Shown here piece after piece: positions 16,283 through 26,427 of a stretch of DNA of 64,000 nt; positions within the stretch are counted from its first letter, which is position 1, and each line of letters opens with the position of its first letter. A model generated the notes under the pieces. That model did no database searches, was not told where the DNA came from, and worked only from the letters and a program-made list of their open reading frames with translations. Position numbers and translations under genes: made by a program. The DNA comes from Barnesiella sp. An22 (GTDB lineage: Bacteria; Bacteroidota; Bacteroidia; Bacteroidales; Barnesiellaceae): assembly GCF_002159975.1 (NCBI RefSeq), contig NZ_NFJR01000005.1:124001-188000 (forward strand). The letters are read 5' to 3'.

Positions 16283-18907
16283 ATGAACGAACTTGCCACA
16301 AAGTACAATCCCGCCGACGTAGAGGAGAAATGGTATGCTTACTGGTTGAAAAACGGGCTCTTCAAGTCGAAGCCCGATGGTCGCGAACCCTACACCGTAG
16401 TCATCCCGCCCCCCAACGTCACCGGTATTCTGCACATGGGGCACATGTTGAACAACACGATACAAGACATTCTCGTACGCCGGGCCCGCATGGAGGGCAA
16501 AAACGCCTGCTGGGTACCCGGCACCGACCACGCCTCGATTGCCACCGAAGCCAAAGTGGTGAACAAACTCGCCGCCCAGGGTATCAAGAAGAGCGACCTC
16601 ACCCGCGAGGAGTTCCTCAAATATGCCTGGGAGTGGAAAGAGGAGCACGGCGGCATCATCCTCAAGCAGCTGCAGAAGCTGGGAGCCTCGTGCGACTGGG
16701 ACCGCACCGCCTTCACCATGGACGAGGTTCGCTCCAAGAGCGTGCTGAAGGTATTTGTCGACCTCTACAACAAGGGGCTCATCTACCGCGGCGTGCGCAT
16801 GGTCAACTGGGACCCCAAGGCACTCACCGCCCTCTCCGACGAAGAGGTTATCTACAAGGAGGAGCACAGCAAACTCTACTACCTGCGCTACTACATCGAG
16901 GGTGAGGACAAATATATTGTCGTGGCCACCACCCGTCCCGAAACCATTCTGGGCGATACGGCCGTGTGCGTAAACCCCAACGACCCCCGCTACACCTACC
17001 TCAAAGGCAAGAAGGTAATCGTGCCGCTGGTCAACCGGGCCGTGCCCATCATCATGGACGACTACGTAGACATCGAGTTCGGTACCGGCTGTCTGAAAGT
17101 GACTCCGGCTCACGACGTAAACGACTATATGCTGGGCGAGAAATACAACCTCCCCACCATCGACATCTTCAACGACAACGGTACCATCAGCGAGGCCGGC
17201 GGCCTCTATATCGGCATGGACCGCTTCGACGTGCGCAAGCAGATTGCCAAAGACCTGCAGGCTGCCGGGCTGCTCGAGAAGGTCGAGGACTATAACAACA
17301 AGGTAGGTTTCTCGGAGCGTACCAACGTAGTCATCGAGCCGAAACTCTCGATGCAGTGGTTCGTCAAGATGGACAAACTCGCCGAGCCGGCCCTCAAAGC
17401 CGTGATGAACGACGACATCAAGTTCCACCCCGACAAGTTCAAGAACACCTACCGCCACTGGATGGAAAATATCAAAGACTGGTGTATCTCGCGCCAGTTG
17501 TGGTGGGGACACCGCATCCCGGCCTACTACCTGCCCCAGGGCGGATTTGTCGTAGCCGAGACTCCCGAAGAGGCCTTGAAACTGGCCCACGAAAAGAGCG
17601 GCGACGATTCGCTGCAACTGAGCGACCTGCGTCAGGACGAAGATTGCCTCGACACCTGGTTCTCGTCGTGGCTGTGGCCCATCTCGCTCTTCGACGGTAT
17701 CAACCACCCCGGCAACGAAGAGATAAACTACTACTATCCCACGAGCGACCTGGTGACAGGCCCCGACATCATCTTCTTCTGGGTAGCCCGCATGATCATG
17801 GCCGGCTACGAATACACCGGCGAAAAACCGTTCAAGAACGTATACTTCACGGGTATCGTGCGCGACAAGATAGGCCGGAAGATGTCGAAGTCGCTCGGCA
17901 ACTCGCCCGACGCCCTCGAACTGATAAAGACCTACGGCGCCGACGGTGTGCGCATGGGCCTCATGCTGGCCGCACCTGCCGGTAACGATATTCTCTACGA
18001 CGATGCTCTGTGCGAGCAAGGCCGTAACTTCAACAACAAAATCTGGAACGCCTTCCGTCTGGTGAAAGGATGGAACGTCGACGAGAGTCTGGAGCAGCCG
18101 CAAACGGCACAAATCGCCGTCAAGTGGTTCGACGCCCAGCTCAGCCGCACGCTGGCCGAGGTAAAAGACCTCTTCGGCAAATACCGCCTCTCCGAGGCCC
18201 TCATGGCTGTATACCGCCTCTTCTGGGACGAGTTCTCGTCGTGGTACCTCGAGATGATCAAGCCCGGCTACCAGCAGCCTATCGACCGCGCCACCTACGA
18301 CGCCACACTCACCTACTTCGATGCCCTGCTGCGCATGCTGCACCCCTTCATGCCCTTCATTACCGAAGAGTTGTGGCAACACCTCTACGAGCGTAAAGAG
18401 GGCGAGAGCATCATGTATGCCCGCATGCCCGAAGCTCACCCCGTCGACGACACCATCATCGACCGCTTCGAAACCACCAAGCAGATTGTGGCCGGTGTGC
18501 GCACCATACGTCTGCAAAAGGGTATCGCCAACAAAGAGCCCCTCACGCTGCAAATCATCGGAGCCCACGATCACGCCAACGATTGCATACTCACCAAGAT
18601 GACCAACCTCGAGGCCATCGAAGCCATCGACGAGAAAGACCCCGCCGCCGCTTCGTTCCGCGTACACGCCACCGAGTATGCCATACCGCTGGGCAACAAC
18701 ATCGACGTAGAGGCCGAGCTGAAGAAACTCGAAGGCGAGTTGCAACACGCCCAAGGATTCCTCAAAACCGTCATGGGCAAACTCAACAACGAGCGTTTCG
18801 TACAAAACGCCCCCGAGGCTGTCGTAGCTCTGGAACGCAAGAAAAAAGCCGACGCCGAAGAGAAGATAAAATCGCTCGAAGAGAGCATCGCCGCCCTCAA
18901 GAAATAA
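16283..18907 (+). CDS. valS: Valine--tRNA ligase
   Basis: 874 residues, class I aminoacyl-tRNA synthetase. The HIGH-type motif is in [14 protein letters not shown] (near residue 50), the editing domain contains [16 protein letters not shown] and [12 protein letters not shown], and the KMSKS loop is [11 protein letters not shown] (near residue 533). The anticodon-binding helical domain and a C-terminal coiled coil ([21 protein letters not shown]) complete the protein. Length and motif order are normal for ValRS. It charges tRNA-Val in the cytoplasm. A strong terminator follows 30 bases after the stop. Confidence 0.98.
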   Translation: MNELATKYNPADVEEKWYAYWLKNGLFKSKPDGREPYTVVIPPPNVTGILHMGHMLNNTIQDILVRRARMEGKNACWVPGTDHASIATEAKVVNKLAAQGIKKSDLTREEFLKYAWEWKEEHGGIILKQLQKLGASCDWDRTAFTMDEVRSKSVLKVFVDLYNKGLIYRGVRMVNWDPKALTALSDEEVIYKEEHSKLYYLRYYIEGEDKYIVVATTRPETILGDTAVCVNPNDPRYTYLKGKKVIVPLVNRAVPIIMDDYVDIEFGTGCLKVTPAHDVNDYMLGEKYNLPTIDIFNDNGTISEAGGLYIGMDRFDVRKQIAKDLQAAGLLEKVEDYNNKVGFSERTNVVIEPKLSMQWFVKMDKLAEPALKAVMNDDIKFHPDKFKNTYRHWMENIKDWCISRQLWWGHRIPAYYLPQGGFVVAETPEEALKLAHEKSGDDSLQLSDLRQDEDCLDTWFSSWLWPISLFDGINHPGNEEINYYYPTSDLVTGPDIIFFWVARMIMAGYEYTGEKPFKNVYFTGIVRDKIGRKMSKSLGNSPDALELIKTYGADGVRMGLMLAAPAGNDILYDDALCEQGRNFNNKIWNAFRLVKGWNVDESLEQPQTAQIAVKWFDAQLSRTLAEVKDLFGKYRLSEALMAVYRLFWDEFSSWYLEMIKPGYQQPIDRATYDATLTYFDALLRMLHPFMPFITEELWQHLYERKEGESIMYARMPEAHPVDDTIIDRFETTKQIVAGVRTIRLQKGIANKEPLTLQIIGAHDHANDCILTKMTNLEAIEAIDEKDPAAASFRVHATEYAIPLGNNIDVEAELKKLEGELQHAQGFLKTVMGKLNNERFVQNAPEAVVALERKKKADAEEKIKSLEESIAALKK

Positions 18908-18937
18908 CCGGGACCGTAATCGGTCGCACACCATACA

Positions 18938-18981
18938 GAAGAGTGTGGTTCCTCTCCATCGGGAACCACACTCTTCTTTTT
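18938..18981 (+). terminator. Strong intrinsic terminator of valS
   Basis: A perfect stem of about 14 pairs, GAAGAGTGTGGTTCC / GGGAACCACACTCTTC, with a short loop and a following T run. Confidence 0.9.
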
Positions 18982-19106
18982 ATATTCCTCGATGATAGAG
19001 ATCCGTAATCTAATGAGATACTCCTATCCAAACAAGACCGGCTCGGCCTGCCCCGGCCACTACTCCGCAACCCAGAGACCGAGGGAAGTTTCCAGACCGG
19101 CAGACA

Positions 19107-19137
19107 CAAAAAAAGTGCCCGGCGCAAACCGGGCACT
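19107..19137 (-). terminator. Terminator of the outer-membrane barrel gene
   Basis: On the minus strand, AGTGCCCGG / CCGGGCACT pairs around six bases and is followed by seven T. It lies 25 bases after the stop at 19162. Confidence 0.85.
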
Positions 19138-19161
19138 CCATATGATTCACGAAATAGAATA

Positions 19162-19659
19162 TCAGAATTTATAGTAGAGACTGAAACTCAAGTCGTTGCC
19201 GCTCAGCGACAGACCCGAAACGCTGTTGCCGTTGTATTTGTCGCGATAACCCAGGAAGCCATAGTGAGCTACCAACGAGAAGTTCTCGGTCAGGTTGAAG
19301 GCCAAGCCCGGTTTAAAACCGATTTCAAAACCAGTCTCCGAATCGAAACCTTTGTGTTTCCCGGTAGAGATACCAAATCCACCATCGACCAACAGCCCTA
19401 TGATACCTTGGTTGAAGAAGGTCCAACGGGCATAAGGAGCAATGTAAAACGAATTGTAGTTGTCCATGTGTGTATAGCCGATAGATCCGGCAACGGTCCA
19501 CGCATCGTTAAACGCATAGCCAAACTCGGGGGCAATACGGAATGTCGTGTTTTCGGTATCACCGTCGTAAGTCAAACCAAATTGACCACCCACAAAAAAT
19601 TGTGCATTGGCTGTCAACATGCCAAACACAAGCACTAAGGTTAAAACTAATTTTTTCAT
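19162..19659 (-). CDS. Small outer-membrane beta-barrel protein
   Basis: 165 residues with a signal peptide (MKKLVLTLVLVFGMLTANA, cut before QFF). The mature part is a series of amphipathic strands with GGQFGLTY at the start and the terminal aromatic SLYYKF, typical of eight-stranded porin-family barrels. It resembles generic outer_membrane_beta-barrel domain proteins of Bacteroidetes with no known function. It is a single gene with a TAnnTTTG element upstream and its own strong terminator. Confidence 0.8.
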   Translation of the reverse strand: MKKLVLTLVLVFGMLTANAQFFVGGQFGLTYDGDTENTTFRIAPEFGYAFNDAWTVAGSIGYTHMDNYNSFYIAPYARWTFFNQGIIGLLVDGGFGISTGKHKGFDSETGFEIGFKPGLAFNLTENFSLVAHYGFLGYRDKYNGNSVSGLSLSGNDLSFSLYYKF

Positions 19660-19690
19660 TTTACGTGTTTTTTAGTTTAAATTGTAAGAA

Positions 19691-19698
19691 CAAATATA
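19691..19698 (-). promoter_or_regulatory. -7 element TATATTTG of the barrel gene
   Basis: An exact TAnnTTTG match on the minus strand, 31 bases before the ATG at 19659. No clear -33. Confidence 0.45.
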
Positions 19699-19813
19699 AG
19701 AATTTGTTTCCAACAATCCTATTTTTAACCTCTCTTTTTTCACAGAGCTGTTAAAATAGATAAACCGCAGAGTCAAATCGATACGGTTCCTGCCGACCGA
19801 TATGCCGGATGCG

Positions 19814-20434
19814 CTACTGCTTTGTCAGTTCAAATCCCATCAACACGCCATCGTATTCCGACAACAGGTTACTGATGGTCTGCAGTGTAGAGCTCTGTGT
19901 CTTCGAGGCAATCGAAACCAGCACATCGACCAGTTTGTCGACATTGAAAAGTATCTCCATCGTATTGCCGCTCTTGGTAATATCGGCATCCATTACCATC
20001 ACCGGGATATGCCCGCCTACCAGCGTAAAGGTCACCACAAACTTGCCGCTCGGCTCATCCTTCACGATATAGCCGTTCAGTTTGGCACTGCCGTAGTTCA
20101 TCACCATAGTCGTATCGGCAAACGAGAAGGAGACGCGCGACGAGGTAATGCCGGCCTTCTCGTAATAGGTAGCCAGTTTGTCTTTCAGGCTCGAAGCTAC
20201 TACCTCGCCTCCGGCCGACTTCAACAGATCGTCGCTCTCAAACTTGCAGGCCGGAGCCGAATAACGCCACGTACCGGCCAAATCGGCTACCGTGAGTGTA
20301 GCATCTTTGTCGGTCAGTGCTCCTACCACTTTGTTGACCGTCGACGAATTTAACAAATCGCCCAGCGAAAATTGCGCGTGGGCACTGCTCCCGAATAAAC
20401 ATAGCCCGCACAGGGCCAAAATCCATCTTTTCAT
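19814..20434 (-). CDS. DUF4923 family envelope protein
   Basis: 206 residues, signal peptide (MKRWILALCGLCLFGSSAHA). The mature chain starts QFSLGDLLNSSTVNKVVGAL. It then has the DLAGTWRYSAPACKFES stretch and a lipocalin-like run of strands (VSFSFADTTMVMNYGSAKLNGYIV) with a helical end. This matches my recollection of DUF4923, a Bacteroidales family with a lipocalin-like fold and no known function. It is probably periplasmic and transcribed alone from the -7 element at 20486-20493. I see no clear terminator behind it. Confidence 0.75.
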   Translation of the reverse strand: MKRWILALCGLCLFGSSAHAQFSLGDLLNSSTVNKVVGALTDKDATLTVADLAGTWRYSAPACKFESDDLLKSAGGEVVASSLKDKLATYYEKAGITSSRVSFSFADTTMVMNYGSAKLNGYIVKDEPSGKFVVTFTLVGGHIPVMVMDADITKSGNTMEILFNVDKLVDVLVSIASKTQSSTLQTISNLLSEYDGVLMGFELTKQ

Positions 20435-20485
20435 AATCCAATCCTATTTTCTGTTATTTGTTTCTTTTATATGGTATTACTTCTG

Positions 20486-20493
20486 CAAATATA
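20486..20493 (-). promoter_or_regulatory. -7 element TATATTTG of the DUF4923 gene
   Basis: An exact TAnnTTTG match on the minus strand, 52 bases before the ATG at 20434. No clear -33. Confidence 0.45.
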
Positions 20494-20732
20494 CAATTTT
20501 ATCGGGAAATATGAACCGTGTGCCCTACACCTTCTCGAGGCGAAAGGGTGTGAGCAGATAGTCTCCTCGTCTCTTTTTTTCTATAAAAAAGCATCGGCTT
20601 TGAACCAAAATCGGCAAACGATGTTATTATAGACAGAAAGGGCGCCCGGGAGAGAGGTTCTCCACAACGTAACGGTAAAAGGAGGAGCAGCCATTGCGAG
20701 TGGACGAATATCGCTCCAGCCCCTTTCACTAC

Positions 20733-20777
20733 CAAAAAGGCAGACATCCGTCCCGGGATAGGACGCATGTCTGCCTT
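20733..20777 (-). terminator. Terminator of ugd
   Basis: AAGGCAGACAT (20737-20747) and ATGTCTGCCTT (20767-20777) pair perfectly. On the minus strand the stem runs into TTT. It lies 36 bases after the ugd stop. Confidence 0.8.
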
Positions 20778-20812
20778 ACCTTTTTTTTACACTTCTGCTA
20801 TCGACAAAAAAC

Positions 20813-22135
20813 TCAATGCAAGGGGCGGCCTATGCTGCGATAGACAAAACCCAACTCCTTCATCTCGGCCGGGTCGTAAATATTACGACCGTCGAATATG
20901 ACGGGCGACTTCATGGCACGAAGCACGGCGGTCCAGTCGGGCATGCGGAACTCTTTCCACTCGGTAACGATAAGCAAGGCGTCGACGTCGGCTACCGCCC
21001 CGTAAATATTTTCGGCATACTCTACCCGGTCGCCTATGCGACGACGGCACTCGGGCATGGCTACCGGGTCGTACACCCGCACGCTGGCCCCGGCGGCACA
21101 CAACCTATCGATCAGAATCAGGGCCGGAGCCTCGCGCATGTCGTCGGTCTCGGGTTTGAACGAGAGCCCCCACACGGCAAACTTGCGGCCCGCCAGATCG
21201 CCCCCGAAGTAGTCGTGCAACCGATGGTAGAGCAGCTCCTTCTGCGACTCGTTCACCCGCTCCACGGCCTCCAGTATCTGCATGTGGCAGCCATTCTCTT
21301 CGGCGGTCCTGATGAGAGCCTTCACATCCTTGGGGAAACACGAGCCCCCGTAGCCACACCCGGCATAGAGGAAACGGCTGCCTATGCGATCGTCAGCACC
21401 GATGCCTTTGCGCACCGCAACCACATCGGCACCCACTTCATCGCACAACAAGGCAATTTCGTTCATGAAGCTGATACGGGTTGCCAGCATGGCATTGGCA
21501 GCATACTTAATCATCTCGGCCGAAGGTATATCGGTGATGATAATGCGGTATTTGTTAATCATAAACGGCTTGTAGAGCTTCTGCATCAAAGCTTCGGCCC
21601 GTTTGCTCTCCACGCCTACGACTACACGGTCGGGGCGCATGAAGTCGGCAATGGCACTCCCCTCCTTGAGGAACTCGGGGTTCGAAGCCACATCGAACTC
21701 AATCGACACGCCCCGCTTGTCGAGCTCGCTCTGGATGGCCGCCTTCACCTTGCGGGCCGTACCCACCGGCACGGTGCTCTTGGTAACCACCACCAGATAG
21801 TCGTTCATGTAGCGACCCACGGTGTGGGCCACGTCAAGCACATAGTGCAAGTCGGCCGAACCGTCTTCGTCGGGCGGCGTGCCCACAGCACTGAAGAGAA
21901 TCTCTACCCCGTCGAGACAAGTCGACAAATCGGTGGTAAAGCGCAACCGCCCCGCCTTCATATTGCGGAGAACCATCTCGTCGAGTCCAGGTTCATAAAT
22001 GGGAATATCGCCCCGCTCGATGCGGGCTATCTTCTCGGCATCGATGTCTACACACACCACATCGACACCGATTTCGGCAAAACATGTTCCGGTAACGAGA
22101 CCTACATAGCCTGTACCTACTACCGCTATTTTCAT
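20813..22135 (-). CDS. ugd: UDP-glucose 6-dehydrogenase
   Basis: 440 residues. It oxidises UDP-glucose twice with NAD to UDP-glucuronate, a precursor for capsule and exopolysaccharide sugars. The N-terminal Rossmann motif is VVGTGYVGLVTGTCFAE, VTKSTVPVGT and NPEFLKEGSA are conserved, and Cys266 in GCGYGGSCFPKD is the catalytic thiol. The C-terminal UDP-binding domain has WGLSFKPETDDMREAP. Length is normal. It is a single gene, divergent from the DUF4493 operon. On its own strand a near-consensus TATCTTTA lies ~110 bases upstream. Confidence 0.96.
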   Translation of the reverse strand: MKIAVVGTGYVGLVTGTCFAEIGVDVVCVDIDAEKIARIERGDIPIYEPGLDEMVLRNMKAGRLRFTTDLSTCLDGVEILFSAVGTPPDEDGSADLHYVLDVAHTVGRYMNDYLVVVTKSTVPVGTARKVKAAIQSELDKRGVSIEFDVASNPEFLKEGSAIADFMRPDRVVVGVESKRAEALMQKLYKPFMINKYRIIITDIPSAEMIKYAANAMLATRISFMNEIALLCDEVGADVVAVRKGIGADDRIGSRFLYAGCGYGGSCFPKDVKALIRTAEENGCHMQILEAVERVNESQKELLYHRLHDYFGGDLAGRKFAVWGLSFKPETDDMREAPALILIDRLCAAGASVRVYDPVAMPECRRRIGDRVEYAENIYGAVADVDALLIVTEWKEFRMPDWTAVLRAMKSPVIFDGRNIYDPAEMKELGFVYRSIGRPLH

Positions 22136-22543
22136 ATATATCTTTTTTTGTACCGTAAAAAATACGAAAAGACGAGAGCAGAAAGAGGCGTAAACCCTCG
22201 GTTTTCAGCCTTTGAACAATCCCCGCCCTATCTTCGTGGGGTAAAGATAGTGACATTTTTCGAGCTATGCGCTCTTTTCTGTCGATTTCGTCGAGAAAAG
22301 AGCTCCAAAACGCACTCCACTCGAGCCAAGAGACACACAAAAAGCATTCATTTCAAGGTCATTACTTCTCCTATTTACACCACGAAAGCTAACAAAAACC
22401 TCGGTTCGGCTGTTCTATCTACAAAATTTTTACTATCTTTGAGCCGATTTTCGACTTATACTCAAAGTGTATGAGGGCGATTCCTGGGGATTCCCCACGC
22501 ACTTAATCCATCTGCGAATAGACGGAAATTAAAAAAGAGAAAC
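22136..22543. other. Divergent intergenic region between ugd and the DUF4493 operon
   Basis: About 410 bases with no gene. It holds the operon's -7 element at 22434-22441. A leader of about 95 bases follows, with two small hairpins (CTCA...TGAG near 22461-22475, and GGGGATTCCCC near 22487-22497) before the ATG at 22544. Confidence 0.5.
22434..22441 (+). promoter_or_regulatory. -7 element TATCTTTG of the DUF4493/PCMD operon
   Basis: An exact TAnnTTTG match; transcription expected near 22448. No clear TTTG at -33. It is the only promoter-like site seen before the six-gene run. Confidence 0.5.
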
Positions 22544-25141
22544 ATGAATGTAAAGAATCTTTTCTTATGTGGCGCAACCGTGCTATTGTTAGTATCTTGC
22601 GCAAACGAGGAGAATCAGGTCGATTCGGGATACGGTTCCATAAACGTAAAAGTTTCAGCCGATTACCAAGTAGTACCTGTCACTCGCTCGACCACCGAAA
22701 TTACCGAAACCACCAATCCCGATGTCAGTGAATTTGCCTTAAAGTTGGTATCTGCCGACGGCAGTTTTTCCCGCGCCTGGGACAGTCTGGCCGACTTCGA
22801 CCCGGCCGAAAAAATTCCCGTAGGCACCTACACCATGAGCGCCTACTACGGCAACCTCGAGGAGGAGGGGTTCGACAAGCCCTACTACCTGGGGCAGTCC
22901 GACGTAGCCGTACGCTATCGCGAGAATACGCCGGTCGAGATACTCTGCACCCTGGCCAACGTGAAGGTGACGGTCGAATACTCCGATGCCTTCAAGAAAT
23001 ACTTTGCCGACTATGCCACCACCATACATGCGGCCGAGGGTGACTATATAAAATTTGAGAAAGAGGAGACCCGTGCCGCCTATGTGAAACCCGGCAAGAT
23101 AACCATACAGACCTATCTGAAGAAACAAAACGGCATCGAGTCGACCTTCGAACCGGCCGCCATCGAGAATGCGCAACCGCGTCAGCACTACCGCATCAAA
23201 CTCGATATTGCCGACAATGCCGCGGGCGAAGCTCAACTCAGCATCAGCTTTGACGAAACAACCGAGACACAGCCTATCGCCATCGACATCTCCGACGAGG
23301 TGATGGTAGCCCCGGCCCCCTCGTTCCTCCCGGCCGGATTCGAGCCGGGCACGCCCCTCGAAGTGAAAGAGAACAGCTACCCCGACAACCGGCAGGCAAA
23401 TATCTCGCTCACAGCCAAGGCCGGCCTCGCCGCCTGCACACTCACCACCTCGTCGGCCTGCCTCGAAAGCGAAGGGTGGCCCCGCGAAATAGACCTGGTG
23501 AACCTGAGCAGCGAAAACCGCGCCCTGCTCTCCCGTCTGGGACTGAAGTTGAAAGGCTTTACCGAGATGGGCAGCAAGATGGGATTCATCGACTTTGCCG
23601 AACTTTTTGCCCACCTGCACACCCTCGACGGGAGCGACCAGCACACCTTCACCCTCTCGGCCAAAGACATGTATGGCAAGGTGAGCGAATCGCCCATCAC
23701 CTTGTCGGTCAAGAGCATACCCATCACCTTTGCCTTGCAGACCCCCGAACCGGTATTCGTGGGCAGCAAATCGGTTACGATTCCCGTCGAGTTCGATGGA
23801 GCCTACATCGACCAGGTGAAATTCAGCTACCTCAACGCCGAAGGTGCGAAGGTAAACAGCAACTCGACCGTGGTCTCGAGCGAAGGCAACCTCTACCAGA
23901 TAAAGATTTCGATCGAAGCTACCGACAAGCCCGTCGTAGTCGAGGGCTCGTATGCCAACGGAGCCAAGACCTCGACCATCTCGATACCGGTCAAGACCCC
24001 GGCCTTCACCATCACCGCCGAGGAGTATGACATCTGGGCCCGCCGCGCCACCGTCAAACTCACTGCCGAAGATTCGCAGTATCAAGAGGCCGTAGACCGC
24101 TATGCCGTGCTCTTTGCCAACAGTACCGGCCAGTGGGAAACCGTCGCCTCGACCTTGAGCCAGGGCCGCCGCGTCATCACCGGCCTCAACCCCGACACCC
24201 GCTACCAGTTGCGAGGTTCGTGCAACAGCGGCCAGGACAACGTCAATTACAGCGGCGACCTCACCCTGCGCACCGAGTCGGCAGCCGCCGTGCCCAACGG
24301 CGACTTCGAAGAGATAGCCCAAACCATCTCGGTAACCGATATGAACCAGGGCGGCAAATACTCGGTATGGCCGGTCAACTATCAGAATACCTGCAGCTTC
24401 ACCATACAGGAGCCTACGGGCTGGGCCAGCGTCAACGCCAAGACCTGCAACCTCTCGGCCGCCAACCAGAACTCGTGGTTTGTCATCCCCTCGACCTACA
24501 ACACCACCCTCACGTGGGACGCCTACCGCAGCTTTGCTCCGAGCACCGTAACGCCCGACCTCTATCGCGATCTCACGGCCCAAAGCGGGAGCAACGCCAT
24601 GGTGGTACGCAACGTAGCCTGGGATGCCAACGGTACCACCCCCGCCACATCGGGCGGTGCCTTCAATACCACCTACTACAACACCAACGTGCCCGGCATA
24701 GCCAACCGCTCGGCCGGCAAGCTGTTCCTGGGCAGCTACTCCTACTCGGGTGGCAGCGAAATCTACACCGAAGGGGTGAGCTTCACCTCACGCCCCTCGA
24801 CCCTGAAGGGATGGTACAAATATGCCAACGACAGCAACGACCCCACCGAAACGGGCGTAGTGACCGTGACCCTGCTCAACGGGCAGAAGGTGATTGCCAC
24901 CGGCACGGCCCGTCTCTCGGCCGCAACCGACTACACCGAGTTCTCTGTGCCCGTCACCTACTCGGTAACCGACCAGAAGGCTACCACGCTGCGCATTATG
25001 ATTACCTCGTCGAACCACGCCTCTTACAACCAGAGCGAAGAGACCTCGGCCATAAAGACCTCCGTCTCGAACGGCCAATACGAATCGGCCTCGCGAGGTG
25101 CAACCCTTACCATCGACAACTTAACTTTCACCTATGAATAA
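22544..25141 (+). CDS. DUF4493 lipoprotein with C-terminal PCMD-like domain (operon gene 1)
   Basis: 865 residues. The lipobox LVSC puts the lipidated cysteine at 19. The next residues, ANEEN, are acidic, as in surface-export signals of Bacteroidetes lipoproteins. The first ~450 residues look like DUF4493: SINVKVSADY, a conserved TRS near residue 48, IPVGTYTMSAYYGN, PYYLGQSDVAV and LANVKVTVEYS, then a second beta-domain. A fibronectin-like segment (~480-580) leads to a C-terminal beta-sandwich that begins VPNGDFEE and ends TIDNLTFTYE, with the SFTSRPSTLKGWYKYAN signature of putative carbohydrate metabolism (PCMD) domains. It overlaps gene 2 by eight bases (ATGAATAA). Surface location and glycan binding are inferred. 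Confidence 0.8.
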   Translation: MNVKNLFLCGATVLLLVSCANEENQVDSGYGSINVKVSADYQVVPVTRSTTEITETTNPDVSEFALKLVSADGSFSRAWDSLADFDPAEKIPVGTYTMSAYYGNLEEEGFDKPYYLGQSDVAVRYRENTPVEILCTLANVKVTVEYSDAFKKYFADYATTIHAAEGDYIKFEKEETRAAYVKPGKITIQTYLKKQNGIESTFEPAAIENAQPRQHYRIKLDIADNAAGEAQLSISFDETTETQPIAIDISDEVMVAPAPSFLPAGFEPGTPLEVKENSYPDNRQANISLTAKAGLAACTLTTSSACLESEGWPREIDLVNLSSENRALLSRLGLKLKGFTEMGSKMGFIDFAELFAHLHTLDGSDQHTFTLSAKDMYGKVSESPITLSVKSIPITFALQTPEPVFVGSKSVTIPVEFDGAYIDQVKFSYLNAEGAKVNSNSTVVSSEGNLYQIKISIEATDKPVVVEGSYANGAKTSTISIPVKTPAFTITAEEYDIWARRATVKLTAEDSQYQEAVDRYAVLFANSTGQWETVASTLSQGRRVITGLNPDTRYQLRGSCNSGQDNVNYSGDLTLRTESAAAVPNGDFEEIAQTISVTDMNQGGKYSVWPVNYQNTCSFTIQEPTGWASVNAKTCNLSAANQNSWFVIPSTYNTTLTWDAYRSFAPSTVTPDLYRDLTAQSGSNAMVVRNVAWDANGTTPATSGGAFNTTYYNTNVPGIANRSAGKLFLGSYSYSGGSEIYTEGVSFTSRPSTLKGWYKYANDSNDPTETGVVTVTLLNGQKVIATGTARLSAATDYTEFSVPVTYSVTDQKATTLRIMITSSNHASYNQSEETSAIKTSVSNGQYESASRGATLTIDNLTFTYE

Positions 25142-26426
25142 GATAAAGCATAACCCTATGAGAAATATATTAGGCATCTCTCTGGCCGTAGTTCTGGCCG
25201 TGGCCGCCTCCTCGTGCGACCGGGAGAAATTCACCTACGACCTGGGTATAGAAACCCCGTCGGGAAAAACCGGGACACTCGACCTCTCGACCTTCGGAGC
25301 CATACCCAACAACGACACACAAGTGATAGAAAAAGCACCGGTGAGCCGGGCCGTCGATACGGGCGACTTCACCGTGCAAATATACCCCTCGCAGGGAACC
25401 GACACCCTCGAATGGAAATATAACGAGATGCCCGAGATTGTCACCCTCAACGTGGGCGACTACAACGTGGCCGTATTCTCGCACCGCGTGCAGCCGGCCG
25501 AATGGGAACACCCCTACTACTATGCCGACAAGGCCTTCACCATCGAAGAGAACCGGGTGACCCAACTCGACACGGTAGTGTGCACGCTGCAAAACATCAA
25601 GGTGACGGTGACCTACTCCGAAGACCTGAAATCGTTCATGGGCGACGACTGCAAGGTGACGGTCGACATCGGCTCCGGCTCGCTCGACTTCTCACAGACC
25701 GAAACCCGCGCCGGATACTTCCGCTCCGACGGTGAGAGCAACCTGCTCATCGCCACCTTCACCGGCACTATCGACGGGTATGAAGAGGTGAACCGCATCC
25801 AGGTCGACAACGTCAAGGCCGGCGACTGGCGCAAGATTCACTACGACATCAAGCGACCCGAACCGGGCAGCGAGACGGGCGGCGTAACTCCCTCGGTGAC
25901 CCTCGACGCCTCGTGCGAGACCATTGACCACGAGGGCAACGTGACCATCGAAGAGGAGATTATCCCCGACCCCAATCCCGTAGACCCGGGCACCGACCCC
26001 GATCCTGACCCCGAACCCACACCGGGCGAGGCTCCCCAAATTACGAGTGAAACCATACAACTGGGTACCCCTGTCACTATCACCGAAGGGTTGAAAGTGG
26101 TGGTCGACATCACCAGCAGCGACCCGGCCGGTCTCACGGGACTCACGGTCGACATCGAGTCGCCTACCCTTACCCCCGAGGAACTTACCGGCATGGGACT
26201 TTCAGACCACCTCGACCTCGTGAACCCGGGCAACCTGAAAGAGCCCATCGAAGGACTGGGATTCCCCACCGAAGGCAATGTGCTGAACCAAGCGAAAGTA
26301 ACCTTCGACATCAGCGACTTCATGCCGCTGCTCGGTCTGCTGGGTGCCGGTACACACAACTTCATCATCAAGGCGACCGATGCACAAGGCACCACAACCG
26401 AATCGTTAATCCTTGTAACCGAATGA
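25134..26426 (+). CDS. DUF4493 lipoprotein without PCMD domain (operon gene 2)
   Basis: 430 residues. Lipidated cysteine 28 in AASSC, after a slightly long basic N-terminus; an alternative start is the in-frame ATG eight codons in. The DUF4493 part runs to ~240 (SRAVDTGDFTVQIYP, VTLNVGDYNVAVFSH, PYYYADKAFTI, LQNIKVTVTYS). An Asp/Pro-rich linker (residues ~278-301) joins it to a second beta-domain whose GTHNFIIKATDAQG matches the corresponding domains in genes 1 and 3. It ends there, with neither the Fn3-like nor the PCMD-like part of its neighbours. It starts inside the end of gene 1 and stops one base before gene 3, so translation is probably coupled. Probably surface-exposed. Function unknown. 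Confidence 0.75.
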   Translation: MNKIKHNPMRNILGISLAVVLAVAASSCDREKFTYDLGIETPSGKTGTLDLSTFGAIPNNDTQVIEKAPVSRAVDTGDFTVQIYPSQGTDTLEWKYNEMPEIVTLNVGDYNVAVFSHRVQPAEWEHPYYYADKAFTIEENRVTQLDTVVCTLQNIKVTVTYSEDLKSFMGDDCKVTVDIGSGSLDFSQTETRAGYFRSDGESNLLIATFTGTIDGYEEVNRIQVDNVKAGDWRKIHYDIKRPEPGSETGGVTPSVTLDASCETIDHEGNVTIEEEIIPDPNPVDPGTDPDPDPEPTPGEAPQITSETIQLGTPVTITEGLKVVVDITSSDPAGLTGLTVDIESPTLTPEELTGMGLSDHLDLVNPGNLKEPIEGLGFPTEGNVLNQAKVTFDISDFMPLLGLLGAGTHNFIIKATDAQGTTTESLILVTE

Positions 26427-26427
26427 T

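Larger units (their letters stand above)
20435..20812. other. Intergenic region between ugd and the DUF4923 gene
   Basis: About 380 bases. It holds the ugd terminator (20733-20777) and the -7 element of the DUF4923 gene. The remaining ~240 bases show no gene or repeat I can support. Confidence 0.5.
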